Counted from the first letter of the stretch, positions 1 to 7,616 are shown. The stretch is 16,289 nucleotides of DNA from an uncultured Bacteroidota bacterium (GCA_903847655.1 CAINEG010000020.1:1-16289); one strand, 5' to 3'. The notes: a model not told the origin generated them from the sequence alone. Translations and numbers: made by a program.

Positions 1-766
1 CGCCTTTAATGACGTTTAATAATTGATCATGAATTTTTCCGTTAGTCGCTATAATGCCCGGCTGGTATGGGCTGTAGGGATTACCACTTAAGTCGGTTAC
101 TTTTCCTCCTGCTTCTTCTACCATCAAAAATCCTGCAGCGCTATCCCAGGCTTGTAATTTATGTTCATAAAATCCATCAAACCTTCCGGCCGCAGTCCAA
201 CACAAATCTATGGCTGCACTTCCTAACCTTCGAACAGGTATGGCCTTGCGAATTAATTTTTCAAAAATTTGTAAGGGTCCATTTTCTGAATCTAAATATT
301 GATAAGGAAATCCGGTCACCAAACAACTGCTCAATAAATTTTCTTTTGCACTTACTTTAATGGTATTGCCATTTAAGGTGGCACCCTTTCCGCGTTCTGC
401 AATAAACATTTCATTCATCATTGGATTGTAGACTGCTCCTAAAATCATTTTACCATTTTCCTCTACGCCAATACTTACACAACAAATGGGAATACCATTG
501 GCAAAATTAATGGTACCATCTATTGGATCAATGATCCATTTTATGTTGGAGTCTTGTTTGATTTCTCCTGTTTCTTCACTTAAAATAAAATGACTAGGAA
601 AAGCCTCTTGAATTACTTTGAAAATTGCCTTTTCTGAAGCGTGGTCCGCCTCTGTCACTAGGTCGTTCAGAGAACCCTTGCTAGCAATTGTAAAAGAACC
701 GTTAAAAAACTGTTTCAACACTTGACCACCCGCTTCTACCGCGGTTAATAATGTATTTTTAATCAT
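1..766 (-). CDS. suhB: Inositol monophosphatase family protein (SuhB-like), 3' end cut off by window edge
   Basis: Predicted Mg2+-dependent phosphatase acting on inositol-1-phosphate or a related sugar or nucleotide phosphate in the cytosol. I translated 255 codons from the ATG at 766; the frame is open to the window edge. The family signature is clear: SEETGE (residues 63-68) carries the first metal-binding glutamate, DPIDGTINF (80-88) matches DPxDGTxNF with metal ligands D80 and D83, and AWDSAAG followed by EEAGG holds the last metal aspartate (D208). Family members are usually about 260-270 residues, so only roughly ten residues should be missing. It is divergent from the GH3 gene with 79 bp between the start codons, and a TACTTTTG -7 element lies only 4 bp upstream of its ATG. 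The family assignment is firm. The exact substrate (inositol phosphate, PAP or another) cannot be read from these motifs, so the symbol is provisional. Confidence 0.9.
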   Translation of the reverse strand, partial: MIKNTLLTAVEAGGQVLKQFFNGSFTIASKGSLNDLVTEADHASEKAIFKVIQEAFPSHFILSEETGEIKQDSNIKWIIDPIDGTINFANGIPICCVSIGVEENGKMILGAVYNPMMNEMFIAERGKGATLNGNTIKVSAKENLLSSCLVTGFPYQYLDSENGPLQIFEKLIRKAIPVRRLGSAAIDLCWTAAGRFDGFYEHKLQAWDSAAGFLMVEEAGGKVTDLSGNPYSPYQPGIIATNGKIHDQLLNVIKG

Positions 767-770
767 AAGG

Positions 771-778
771 CAAAAGTA
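771..778 (-). promoter_or_regulatory. Bacteroidetes -7 promoter element for the inositol monophosphatase gene
   Basis: The minus strand reads TACTTTTG, an exact match to the Bacteroidetes sigma-ABfr -7 consensus TAnnTTTG. Its last base is separated from the ATG at 766 by only four bases, so transcription would start at or next to the start codon and give a leaderless or nearly leaderless mRNA. I see no convincing -33 TTG partner. Confidence 0.5.
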
Positions 779-803
779 GGTTCGTTTGATCGAATAACAT
801 TCC

Positions 804-811
804 TATTTTTG
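804..811 (+). promoter_or_regulatory. Bacteroidetes -7 promoter element for the GH3-LysE operon
   Basis: TATTTTTG matches TAnnTTTG exactly and lies 34 bp before the GH3 ATG, giving a predicted 5' leader of about 25-30 nt. A TTTG at 785-788 could be the -33 element, but the 15-bp gap is shorter than the roughly 19-21 bp usually seen. It lies back to back with the divergent minus-strand promoter at 771-778. Confidence 0.55.
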
Positions 812-845
812 TACATAATCTTTAAAATTAAACCCGATTCTGTAG

Positions 846-2366
846 ATGCCCCTTTTTGAGATTAACTTGCCAAAAAACATCAATAAAGCACTAGGCATTC
901 CCCCAAGAAGTCCTAAAAGAGCTCAATTGCGTGTGCTTAAGAAATTATTACGTCGCGCTAGGTATACTTCCTTCGGACAAGCTTTTCATTTTAATGACCT
1001 CTTGCTTAGCAAACATCCAGCCAAGGCCTTTCAAAAAAATGTGCCCACCTATAATTACAATAAAATTTATAAAGACTGGTGGCATTTGACCTTAGAGGGT
1101 AAATCAGATATCTGCTGGCCTGGTAAAATAAAATATTTTGCCCTGAGTAGTGGTACCAGCGAAGCTGCAAGTAAATACATTCCAGTGACCAATGACTTAT
1201 TAAGAGGCAATAAGATTATCATGATTAAACAATTGATTAGCTTGTTTAATTATCAGGAAGTGCCACTGGCTTCTATTGGAAAAGGTTGGTTGACCCTTGG
1301 CGGAAGTACCGATTTACAAAAAGGCCCCGGCTATTATGCCGGTGACTTAAGTGGGATTACAGCCAAGAAAGCCCCTTTTTGGTTTCAGCCTTTTTATAAA
1401 CCAGGAAAAAAAATTGCTAAAGAAAGAGACTGGAATAAAAAATTAATTGAAATTGTAGAAAAAGCGCCCGACTGGGATATTGGATTTATTGTAGGCGTGC
1501 CTGCTTGGATTCAAATGTGTATAGAAATGGTCATAGAGAAATACCAATTAAATAACATTCATGAGATCTGGCCTAATCTTGCTTTTTTTGTGCATGGTGG
1601 GGTGAGTTTTGAGCCATATAAACATGGATTTGAAAAATTATTAGGTAAGCCCATCACCTATGTAGAAACTTATTTAGCTAGTGAAGGATTTTTAGCTTGG
1701 CAAGACAAGCAAGGTGCGAAAGGAATGAAGCTTTCTTTTAGTCAACATATTTTTTTTGAATTTGTACCTTTTGATGATATCAACTTTGATGCAAATGGTG
1801 ATATGATTGAAAATCCTGAAGCGCTTTTAATTCATGAAGTGGAAGAGAGCAAAGACTATGCTGTATTGATTAGTACGCCCGCTGGTGCTTGGCGTTATTT
1901 AATTGGCGATACGATTAAGTTTATAGACAAAGCCAATGCAGAAATAATTATTACCGGACGTACTAAACATTTTTTAAGTTTAGTAGGAGAACATTTGAGT
2001 GTAGATAATATGAACAAAGCCATACAGTTGGTAAGTGAAGAATTAAATTTATCTATTCCTGAATATTGTGTTACAGGTGAACCGTCAGGAACTTTTTTTG
2101 CACATCATTGGTATGTGGCCTGCGATCAAAGCATTGATGAAAAAATATTGGCTGATAAAATTGATGAGAAACTAATTGAATTGAATGATGATTACGCCAT
2201 AGAAAGAAAATCTGCATTAAAAGAAATAAAAATTACCGTTTTAAAAGAAGAAGCATTTATGACTTTTCTTCAAAGTAAGGGGAAAATTGGGGGTCAACAT
2301 AAATTTCCAAGGGTATTGAAAGGGTCGATGTTGGAAGATTGGAAATTATTTATTTCAAAGCATTAA
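846..2366 (+). CDS. GH3 family acyl-acid amido synthetase homologue
   Basis: A 506-residue protein of the GH3 family (Pfam GH3, named after plant auxin-responsive proteins), within the acyl-adenylate-forming superfamily. Plant members adenylate an acyl acid such as indole-acetate, jasmonate or a benzoate and transfer the acyl group to an amino acid. The role of bacterial members is unknown to me. Visible motifs, in order: ATP-binding loop SSGTS followed by K and IP (101-112), ETYLASEG (274-281) corresponding to the YxSSE motif, RYLIGD (350-355) corresponding to the YxxGD motif, and TGRTKHF (370-376) near the C-terminal domain boundary. The N-terminal MPLFEINLPKN resembles other Bacteroidetes members. 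The protein is soluble with no signal peptide. It starts at the first ATG after a TATTTTTG promoter and is followed one base later by a LysE-type exporter, so the two are almost certainly co-transcribed. Family call firm; substrate unknown. Confidence 0.88.
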   Translation: MPLFEINLPKNINKALGIPPRSPKRAQLRVLKKLLRRARYTSFGQAFHFNDLLLSKHPAKAFQKNVPTYNYNKIYKDWWHLTLEGKSDICWPGKIKYFALSSGTSEAASKYIPVTNDLLRGNKIIMIKQLISLFNYQEVPLASIGKGWLTLGGSTDLQKGPGYYAGDLSGITAKKAPFWFQPFYKPGKKIAKERDWNKKLIEIVEKAPDWDIGFIVGVPAWIQMCIEMVIEKYQLNNIHEIWPNLAFFVHGGVSFEPYKHGFEKLLGKPITYVETYLASEGFLAWQDKQGAKGMKLSFSQHIFFEFVPFDDINFDANGDMIENPEALLIHEVEESKDYAVLISTPAGAWRYLIGDTIKFIDKANAEIIITGRTKHFLSLVGEHLSVDNMNKAIQLVSEELNLSIPEYCVTGEPSGTFFAHHWYVACDQSIDEKILADKIDEKLIELNDDYAIERKSALKEIKITVLKEEAFMTFLQSKGKIGGQHKFPRVLKGSMLEDWKLFISKH

Positions 2367-2367
2367 G

Positions 2368-3012
2368 ATGATTGCTCCATTACTTAAAGGCTTGTTGCTT
2401 GGGTTTTTATTAAGCATCTCTATAGGCCCTGTTATTTTTGCTATTTTAAAACAAAGCTTAACCAATGGGCGAAAAGCAGGTTATGTTTTTGTAGCAGGCG
2501 TCTCTGCGAGTGATATTGGACTTTTAACGATTTGCAATTTATTTACTGGTTTCTTTACGATGGCCCTAAACCTTAAAGCCTTGATTGCGATGGTGGGCGC
2601 TGGCTTTTTATTGTTGATGGGCTTGTATACAATTTTTTTCAAAAAAATAAGTTTTGAACCAGGTCAGGAAGACAAAGATAAAAACATGAGAAAAAGAGAC
2701 CTGCTTGGCGTTTTTATCTCCGGTTTTTTTATGAATACCTTGAATCCAAATGTATTTTTATTTTGGTTTGCCTGGACCGCTGCCATCAGCGCTAGCGCCA
2801 ATGAAACCAACGATCCTCTTCATTATAAGCTAATTGTTTTTGGTACTTGCTTATTATTTGTCTTAATTTCCGATTTGGTCAAGGTGATGCTAGCAGGCAA
2901 GGTTCGGTCTCGCCTAACACTAAGCAATATGGTGGTCATCAATCGTATATCCGGAATTATCATATTGTTTTTTAGTGCGGCGCTATTTTATGGTGCCCTG
3001 AATTATCATTAA
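2368..3012 (+). CDS. LysE/RhtB family transporter
   Basis: A 214-residue polytopic inner-membrane protein with about six hydrophobic segments (roughly residues 5-25, 39-58, 68-90, 112-133, 151-173 and 190-211). The N-terminal segment with SIGPVIFAILKQSL followed by NGRKAGY matches the LysE/RhtB translocator signature, with SIGP in place of the PGP seen in proteobacterial members. Known family members export amino acids (lysine, homoserine, threonine, cysteine) or related solutes by proton exchange. Bacteroidetes members are mostly uncharacterised. The ATG follows the GH3 stop after a single G, so translation is probably coupled. This suggests the transported solute is a substrate or product of the GH3 enzyme, which is inference. 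A hydrophilic loop rich in K, D and E (around residues 92-109) lies between the third and fourth segments. Confidence 0.88.
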   Translation: MIAPLLKGLLLGFLLSISIGPVIFAILKQSLTNGRKAGYVFVAGVSASDIGLLTICNLFTGFFTMALNLKALIAMVGAGFLLLMGLYTIFFKKISFEPGQEDKDKNMRKRDLLGVFISGFFMNTLNPNVFLFWFAWTAAISASANETNDPLHYKLIVFGTCLLFVLISDLVKVMLAGKVRSRLTLSNMVVINRISGIIILFFSAALFYGALNYH

Positions 3013-3083
3013 GGAGTTAAACTGGCTAGGCAACTAGAAAAATGAGCACCAATTATATAAAGTTTAAATCGTAAATTGCTTAA

Positions 3084-3650
3084 GTGAATAAAAAATTACA
3101 CTATACTTTTTTATTATTGATTTGCTTTGCAGCTTCAAGTATGGCGCAAGGGGATAGTAAAGGAGGTCAGCTTTTATTGTTAAAAGACAAGGGTGTCGTG
3201 GTACACTCCTATACCGTTGGGGATTACCTGAGTTTTCAATTTAGCAACCAACAGTGGTTAACTGGTTATATCGATTGGATAAGAAATGATTCTGTTCAAA
3301 TCAATCAATTTGCATTGCAATCAACTGTCTCTATGTATGGAACTTATGGACAGGATACTTTAAAACTGGGAAAACTAGCCGTAAAGATTAACGAAATCAT
3401 TGCTTTTCCCATTGAGAGAGGTCATTACAATAGCGTATTTACGAATGGCGCTTTTCTAATGACTGGTGGTATTGGTTATTTGAGCTTAAATGCTATTAAT
3501 TCCTTTTCTAATAAAGATCCTCTCTTTGCCAATGACAATATTCCAAGGCTAGTGGGTGGTATTTTGGCCTGGACGGCTGGGGTTCTATTACACAGAACAC
3601 ATCCTAATTACAGACCTATTGGAAAAAGATTTTCTGTAGAAACTTTATAA
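3084..3650 (+). CDS. Secreted or membrane-anchored protein of unknown function
   Basis: A 188-residue protein that I cannot assign to a characterised family. It begins with a GTG codon (no in-frame ATG fits a signal peptide better) and has a clear signal peptide: NKK, a hydrophobic core LLLICFAASS, then a likely cleavage after SMA before QGD. The mature part opens with GGQLLLLKDKG. It then has a beta-rich stretch in which QQWLTGYIDWIRNDSVQI resembles a repeated barrel-like strand pattern common in Bacteroidetes exported proteins. Two weakly hydrophobic glycine-rich segments follow (about 123-142 and 155-171), and the tail is basic. It ends 4 bp before the mtgA start, so the two are likely co-transcribed and may share an envelope role. 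I recall similar short proteins in Chitinophagaceae, but no function. No clear TAnnTTTG promoter was found in the 71-bp gap upstream. Confidence 0.7.
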   Translation: MNKKLHYTFLLLICFAASSMAQGDSKGGQLLLLKDKGVVVHSYTVGDYLSFQFSNQQWLTGYIDWIRNDSVQINQFALQSTVSMYGTYGQDTLKLGKLAVKINEIIAFPIERGHYNSVFTNGAFLMTGGIGYLSLNAINSFSNKDPLFANDNIPRLVGGILAWTAGVLLHRTHPNYRPIGKRFSVETL

Positions 3651-3654
3651 ATTT

Positions 3655-4353
3655 TTGTTTGTGCTAAAAAAAATACGACTTGTCGTTTTATATTTATTTT
3701 TTAGTTCCATGATCTATGTTTTGATCACCAAGTTGCTCGAGCCACCCATTACCATTACTCAAATAACCAATGTCTTTGGATTGGGTTTAAAAAGAGATTA
3801 TGTTGCATGGAAAGATATATCCTACAATATAAAATTAGCCGCTATTGCTAGTGAGGACCAAACTTTTACAGACCATATGGGTTTTGATTGGGATGCTATT
3901 GAAAAAAGTTTACATCCTAAAAAGAAAAATAAAAGATCTAAGATCCCCTTGGGTGGTGGGGCTAGTACCATTACCCAACAAACAGCAAAAAATGTTTTTT
4001 TATGGCAGGGTGGTCGTTATGACAAATACATTAGAAAGCTTCCCGAAGTCTATTTTACTTTTTTAATTGAATGGATTTGGGGTAAGCAAAGAATTTTAGA
4101 AGTCTATTTGAACGTGATTGAAACTGGTCCAGGATGTTTTGGTGTAGAAGCTGCAGCACAACATTATTTTCATAAGTCTGCTAAAAGGTTAACTAGGCAA
4201 GAAGCAGCCATGATTGTTGCTGGACTTCCTAATCCAAAAAAGTTCACTGCCAACCCAATGACTAAAAGGGTGGCATGGCGTTATCCACAAATTCTAAGAG
4301 AAATGAATAATATTGAAACAGATGAAGATGTAATTGCCTTATTAAAAAAATAA
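3655..4353 (+). CDS. mtgA: Monofunctional biosynthetic peptidoglycan transglycosylase
   Basis: A GT51-family glycosyltransferase that polymerises lipid II into glycan strands at the outer face of the inner membrane, without a transpeptidase domain. One N-terminal membrane anchor (about residues 8-27) follows the basic KKIR. GT51 motifs, in order: EDQTFTDHMGFD (67-78) with catalytic E67, GGGASTITQQTAKNVF (100-115), RKLPE (127-131) with the second conserved glutamate, KQRILEVYLNVIE, then GVEAAAQHYF and the AAMIVAGLPNP region. The length of 232 residues is typical of MtgA. The start shown is TTG at 3655, 4 bp after the upstream stop; GTG at 3661 would serve equally well. The first ATG (3709) would remove the positive residues and half of the anchor, so it is unlikely. 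It converges on the nicotinamide riboside kinase gene with only 11 bp between the stop codons. Confidence 0.93.
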   Translation: MFVLKKIRLVVLYLFFSSMIYVLITKLLEPPITITQITNVFGLGLKRDYVAWKDISYNIKLAAIASEDQTFTDHMGFDWDAIEKSLHPKKKNKRSKIPLGGGASTITQQTAKNVFLWQGGRYDKYIRKLPEVYFTFLIEWIWGKQRILEVYLNVIETGPGCFGVEAAAQHYFHKSAKRLTRQEAAMIVAGLPNPKKFTANPMTKRVAWRYPQILREMNNIETDEDVIALLKK

Positions 4354-4364
4354 CAGCAGAGACT

Positions 4365-4916
4365 TTATTCAAAAAACTGATCAATCAATTGGATGGCGTT
4401 TTCTGTTCTTTCTTCAGCTTTACCGTTTACAATTCCCCAAGGTGTGTGCTGATTGATTAAAATATCTTTATAAATTGAAAACAATTCTTGTCTTGGTTTT
4501 TCATCAGGGTATTCACGCATTTCATCTGGGGCCCAAGGCAGGTCTATATTACAAAGTAAATAAAAATCATATTGTCTTTGGTTGATTTGTTCCAATATAT
4601 AGGGATGACAATTATTAAAAACATATTCAGCCCAAACCTTCATTACATACATATCAGTGTCAATAAATAATTTATTTTTTCCGTTTTCTTTCAATTGCTG
4701 CGCCGCTTTTTCAATGGCTTGGTCTTCTAATCTTAATTGTCCCTGGGCAATGGTTAATAAGTTTTCAAAATTGTATTTTGAACCATTTTCATGTAAATAT
4801 TCCCTGGCATATTCTTTGCAGTCAACAGCGCCATAATGTTTAGCCAATGCTTCGCAGAGGGTTGATTTTCCAGTAGATTCTGGACCTAGCACTACTATTT
4901 TTTTTAATTTAAGCAT
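4365..4916 (-). CDS. NadR-like nicotinamide riboside kinase (P-loop ATPase)
   Basis: Predicted to phosphorylate nicotinamide riboside to NMN as it enters the cell, trapping it for NAD synthesis. The P-loop VLGPESTGKST lies right after the N-terminus, EYAREYL follows as in NadR kinase domains, and DLPWAPDEMREYPDEKPR matches the NadR lid region. The protein is only about 183 residues and contains neither the helix-turn-helix nor the NMN adenylyltransferase domain of enterobacterial NadR, so it is a kinase-only form. I chose the ATG at 4916, which overlaps the pnuC stop in ATGCTTAA and places MLKLKKI just before the first strand. An in-frame ATG at 4961 would add 15 residues and overlap pnuC by 53 bp, which is less likely. 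The pairing with pnuC is the strongest argument for the substrate. Confidence 0.85.
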   Translation of the reverse strand: MLKLKKIVVLGPESTGKSTLCEALAKHYGAVDCKEYAREYLHENGSKYNFENLLTIAQGQLRLEDQAIEKAAQQLKENGKNKLFIDTDMYVMKVWAEYVFNNCHPYILEQINQRQYDFYLLCNIDLPWAPDEMREYPDEKPRQELFSIYKDILINQHTPWGIVNGKAEERTENAIQLIDQFFE

Positions 4917-5538
4917 CTTGCCCTTGTTTAATTTTATCGCTCCAAGATTTCCATCCTGCAATAGCTAAAATTAATAAAATAATAAATTGAACACTTGTAA
5001 ATGCATAGCCTTTTATAAAATACAAAGGAATAGAAGCAATATTGGTTACTATCCACCAAATCCAACTCTCTAATTTTTTCTTGGCCATCAACCACATGCC
5101 CGTATAAGCAGCCGCGCTCGCCAATGCATCCGCCCATGGAATAGCTTCGGGTGCAAAATCTTTTTTTAATAAAACCAAAGAAAAATAGATGATCAAATAA
5201 AAACTTATAAAAAAAAGTAATTGATTGCGCCAGTCTTTTAAGGTGCTTTTAGTTATTTTTAAAACAGGTGTTTGTTTGTTCGGATCTAATCTTGTCCACA
5301 AATACCAACCATACAAACTCATGATGGTATAATAAATGTTTACACTGGCTTCTCCCAATAAGTGCCCCTTGGCACTGAGATAAATGTAGATCGTCGTGTT
5401 TAATAGCCCAGTAGGATAAACCAATATATTTTCTTTTCTACTGTACCATACGGAAACAATACCAGAAATTACCGCAATTGCTTCTAACCATGTAGTTTGA
5501 ACTAGGCCTGTATAAATAGATTCGATGATGGTTGACAT
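4909..5538 (-). CDS. pnuC: Nicotinamide riboside transporter PnuC
   Basis: A 209-residue inner-membrane protein with about seven hydrophobic segments, which fits the PnuC facilitator fold (related to SWEET and SemiSWEET). Family landmarks are SVWYSRKENILVYPTGLLNT near the first two helices, and IMSLYGWYLWTRL, which contains the WxxW pair lining the substrate path. PnuC lets nicotinamide riboside in by facilitated diffusion, and the overlapping downstream kinase gene provides the phosphorylation that drives net uptake. Some Bacteroidetes paralogues (PnuT) carry thiamine instead, but those sit beside thiamine genes or TPP riboswitches, and none is present here. Only 26 bp separate it from the uvrB stop, so it may be transcribed from upstream. 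I see no separate promoter or riboswitch in that gap. Confidence 0.92.
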   Translation of the reverse strand: MSTIIESIYTGLVQTTWLEAIAVISGIVSVWYSRKENILVYPTGLLNTTIYIYLSAKGHLLGEASVNIYYTIMSLYGWYLWTRLDPNKQTPVLKITKSTLKDWRNQLLFFISFYLIIYFSLVLLKKDFAPEAIPWADALASAAAYTGMWLMAKKKLESWIWWIVTNIASIPLYFIKGYAFTSVQFIILLILAIAGWKSWSDKIKQGQDA

Positions 5539-5564
5539 TATTGGTATATAATTAATTAGCTGTT

Positions 5565-7601
5565 TTAGGAATTTTTCATTTTTTCAAGCTGCGTTTCTAA
5601 TCTAAACATTTCATCTCTTAGTTTGGCGGCTTCCATAAAGTCTAAAGCCTTGGCAAATTTATCCATTTGTTTTTTAGTTTGCGTAATGGCTTTCTCTATT
5701 TGTGGGATGGTGGTATAGGTATTTTCGCTTTCCGCCACCATCAACATGTTGTCTGTAGTTTTAATATTAATATTATTGAGCGTATAGCCTTTGATATCCA
5801 ATACCGCAGACTGCGCCATCACTTGTTGAATGCTTTTTACAATGGTGGTGGGGGTAATATGGTGCTCCTCGTTGTATTTAATTTGCTTGTCTCTTCTTCT
5901 ATTGGTCTCATCAATGGTACGTTGCATACTTTGAGTGGTCTTGTCGGCATAAAAAATAACTCTTCCATTTACATTTCTTGCTGCCCTGCCTGAGGTTTGG
6001 GTTAAAGATTTTTCATTTCTTAAAAATCCCTCTTTATCCGCATCCAAGACCACTACTAAGGAAACTTCGGGTAAATCCAATCCTTCTCTTAATAAGTTGA
6101 CACCCACCAATACATCAATAATGCCCAATCTTAATTCTCTTAATATTTCTACTCTTTCGAGTGCATCTATATCACTATGAATGTATTTTGATTTTATTTG
6201 AATTCGGCTTAAATATCGATCCATTTCTTCGGCCATTTTTTTTGTAAGGGTGGTCACTAGTACACGGTCTCCTTTTTCTACTTGCATCGCAATCTCTTCC
6301 AATAAATCATCAATTTGATTTTTAGTCGGCCTAACTTCAATGGGGGGGTCTAGCAATCCAGTTGGTCTTACTACTTGTTCTACAATTAAGCCACCTGTTT
6401 TTTCTAATTCATATTCTCCGGGCGTGGCGCTTACAAAAATGGATTGACCAACGATATTTTCAAATTCATTAAAATTTAATGGTCGATTATCCATCGCGCT
6501 GGGTAACCTAAAACCATATTCCACCAAATTCATTTTTCTACTTCTATCGCCACCATACATGCCTGATATTTGTGGAATCGTGACATGACTTTCGTCTACC
6601 ACACATAAAAAATCTTTGGGAAAATAATCTAATAAACAAAAGGGTCGAGTGCCGGGTATTCTTCTGTCAAAAAAACGCGAATAGTTTTCAATTCCTGTGC
6701 AATAACCTAATTCTCGTATCATTTCTATATCGTATTCAACTCTTTCTTTTAGTCTTTGTGCTTCTATTTGTTTGCCCGTATTTTTAAAGTACTCCACTTG
6801 TGCTCGCATTTCATCCTGTATTTCAGCAATGATTTCTTGCACCAGTTCTTTGGGCGCTAAATATAAATTAGCAGGGAAGATGGCTGCGTTTTCCATTTCC
6901 TCTATTCTTTTGCCGCTTTCAATTTCTAAACTTTCTATAGATTCTATTTCATCGCCAAAAAATGTAATGCGGTAACCATAATCCACATAAGGCAATCGAA
7001 TGTCCACCGTATCTCCATTGACCCTAAAGGAGCCTCTATCAAATTCTGTAACGGTTCTATGGTACAAACTGTTCACCAAGGCATGTAAAAAGGCTTGTCT
7101 GGAAACCACCATACCTTTATGAATTCTTATAATTCCTTTTTCATATTCAGTAGGGTTTCCCATTCCATAAATACAACTTACGCTGGCAACAATAATGATA
7201 TCTCTGCGACCACTTAACAATTGTGCGGTGGCTTGTAGTCTTAGTTTATCCAACTCTTCGTTGATGCTTAAGTCTTTTTCGATGTAGACACCAGAGGTAG
7301 GTAAATAAGCTTCGGGTTGATAGTAATCGTAATAGGAAACAAAATAGCCCACCGCATTGTTGGGAAAAAATTGTTTGAACTCTCCATACAATTGTGCTAC
7401 CAATGTTTTGTTGTGCGTGAGCACTAAGGTAGGTCGCTGAATATTTTGTATGAGATTGGCAATGGTAAAAGTTTTACCACTTCCTGTAACCCCTAATAAA
7501 GTTTGGAAACGATCTCCCTCTAAAACCCCGTCGGTGAGCTGTTGGATGGCCGATGGTTGATCGCCCGACGGGGTATAGGTAGATTCTAGTTGAAAAGGCA
7601 T
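5565..7601 (-). CDS. uvrB: Excinuclease ABC subunit B
   Basis: UvrB, the damage-verifying helicase-like subunit of nucleotide excision repair, which loads with UvrA and recruits UvrC. It is full length at 678 residues from the ATG at 7601. Visible features: GVTGSGKT Walker A (37-44), the beta-hairpin region with YYDYYQPEAYLP followed by YIEKD that inserts between DNA strands, VVDESHVTIPQ as the DEAH-type Walker B motif, FVSATPGEYE (motif III), motif VI QTSGRAARNVNGRVIFYAD, and a C-terminal UVR domain (KALDFMEAAKLRDEM) for UvrC contact. A TTG two codons upstream (7607) is also in frame, but MPFQLESTY is the conserved UvrB N-terminus, so I prefer 7601. It follows the M28 peptidase gene by 15 bp and precedes pnuC by 26 bp. 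No truncation or missing motif. Confidence 0.97.
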   Translation of the reverse strand: MPFQLESTYTPSGDQPSAIQQLTDGVLEGDRFQTLLGVTGSGKTFTIANLIQNIQRPTLVLTHNKTLVAQLYGEFKQFFPNNAVGYFVSYYDYYQPEAYLPTSGVYIEKDLSINEELDKLRLQATAQLLSGRRDIIIVASVSCIYGMGNPTEYEKGIIRIHKGMVVSRQAFLHALVNSLYHRTVTEFDRGSFRVNGDTVDIRLPYVDYGYRITFFGDEIESIESLEIESGKRIEEMENAAIFPANLYLAPKELVQEIIAEIQDEMRAQVEYFKNTGKQIEAQRLKERVEYDIEMIRELGYCTGIENYSRFFDRRIPGTRPFCLLDYFPKDFLCVVDESHVTIPQISGMYGGDRSRKMNLVEYGFRLPSAMDNRPLNFNEFENIVGQSIFVSATPGEYELEKTGGLIVEQVVRPTGLLDPPIEVRPTKNQIDDLLEEIAMQVEKGDRVLVTTLTKKMAEEMDRYLSRIQIKSKYIHSDIDALERVEILRELRLGIIDVLVGVNLLREGLDLPEVSLVVVLDADKEGFLRNEKSLTQTSGRAARNVNGRVIFYADKTTQSMQRTIDETNRRRDKQIKYNEEHHITPTTIVKSIQQVMAQSAVLDIKGYTLNNINIKTTDNMLMVAESENTYTTIPQIEKAITQTKKQMDKFAKALDFMEAAKLRDEMFRLETQLEKMKNS

Positions 7602-7604
7602 GTA

Positions 7605-7612
7605 CAAATTTA
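7605..7612 (-). promoter_or_regulatory. Possible -7 promoter element directly ahead of uvrB
   Basis: The minus strand reads TAAATTTG, fitting TAnnTTTG, in the 15-bp gap between the M28 peptidase stop and the uvrB ATG, with three bases between motif and ATG. If used, it gives uvrB its own leaderless transcript inside the operon. There is no TTG at a suitable -33 distance and the DNA is AT-rich, so chance is a real alternative. Confidence 0.3.
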
Positions 7613-7616
7613 CATG

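Noticed and set aside
67..360. Plus-strand open frame of 97 codons
   Set aside because: It lies antisense within the inositol monophosphatase gene, which has clear family motifs. The frame shows no recognisable domain.
3013..3083. Promoter for the unknown secreted protein
   Set aside because: TAAATTGC and TAAAGTTT resemble the -7 consensus but each lacks essential bases, so I do not call it.
3845..4066. Open frame overlapping mtgA in another frame
   Set aside because: It covers the GT51 catalytic motifs of mtgA in an alternate frame and has no start context or domain of its own.
4354..4364. Bidirectional terminator between mtgA and the kinase gene
   Set aside because: The 11-bp gap and the flanking bases form no stable hairpin. 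A-rich sequence alone is not enough to call one.
4917..4961. Longer N-terminus of the nicotinamide riboside kinase
   Set aside because: It would add 15 residues before the P-loop strand and overlap pnuC by 53 bp. The ATG at 4916, overlapping the pnuC stop, is the more usual coupling.
5539..5564. TPP or NAD-type riboswitch ahead of pnuC
   Set aside because: Only 26 bp separate pnuC from uvrB, too short for a known riboswitch, and no conserved core sequence is visible.
5667..5993. Plus-strand open frame of 108 codons
   Set aside because: Antisense within the conserved 3' part of uvrB. The histidine- and cysteine-rich translation is a by-product of uvrB codons.
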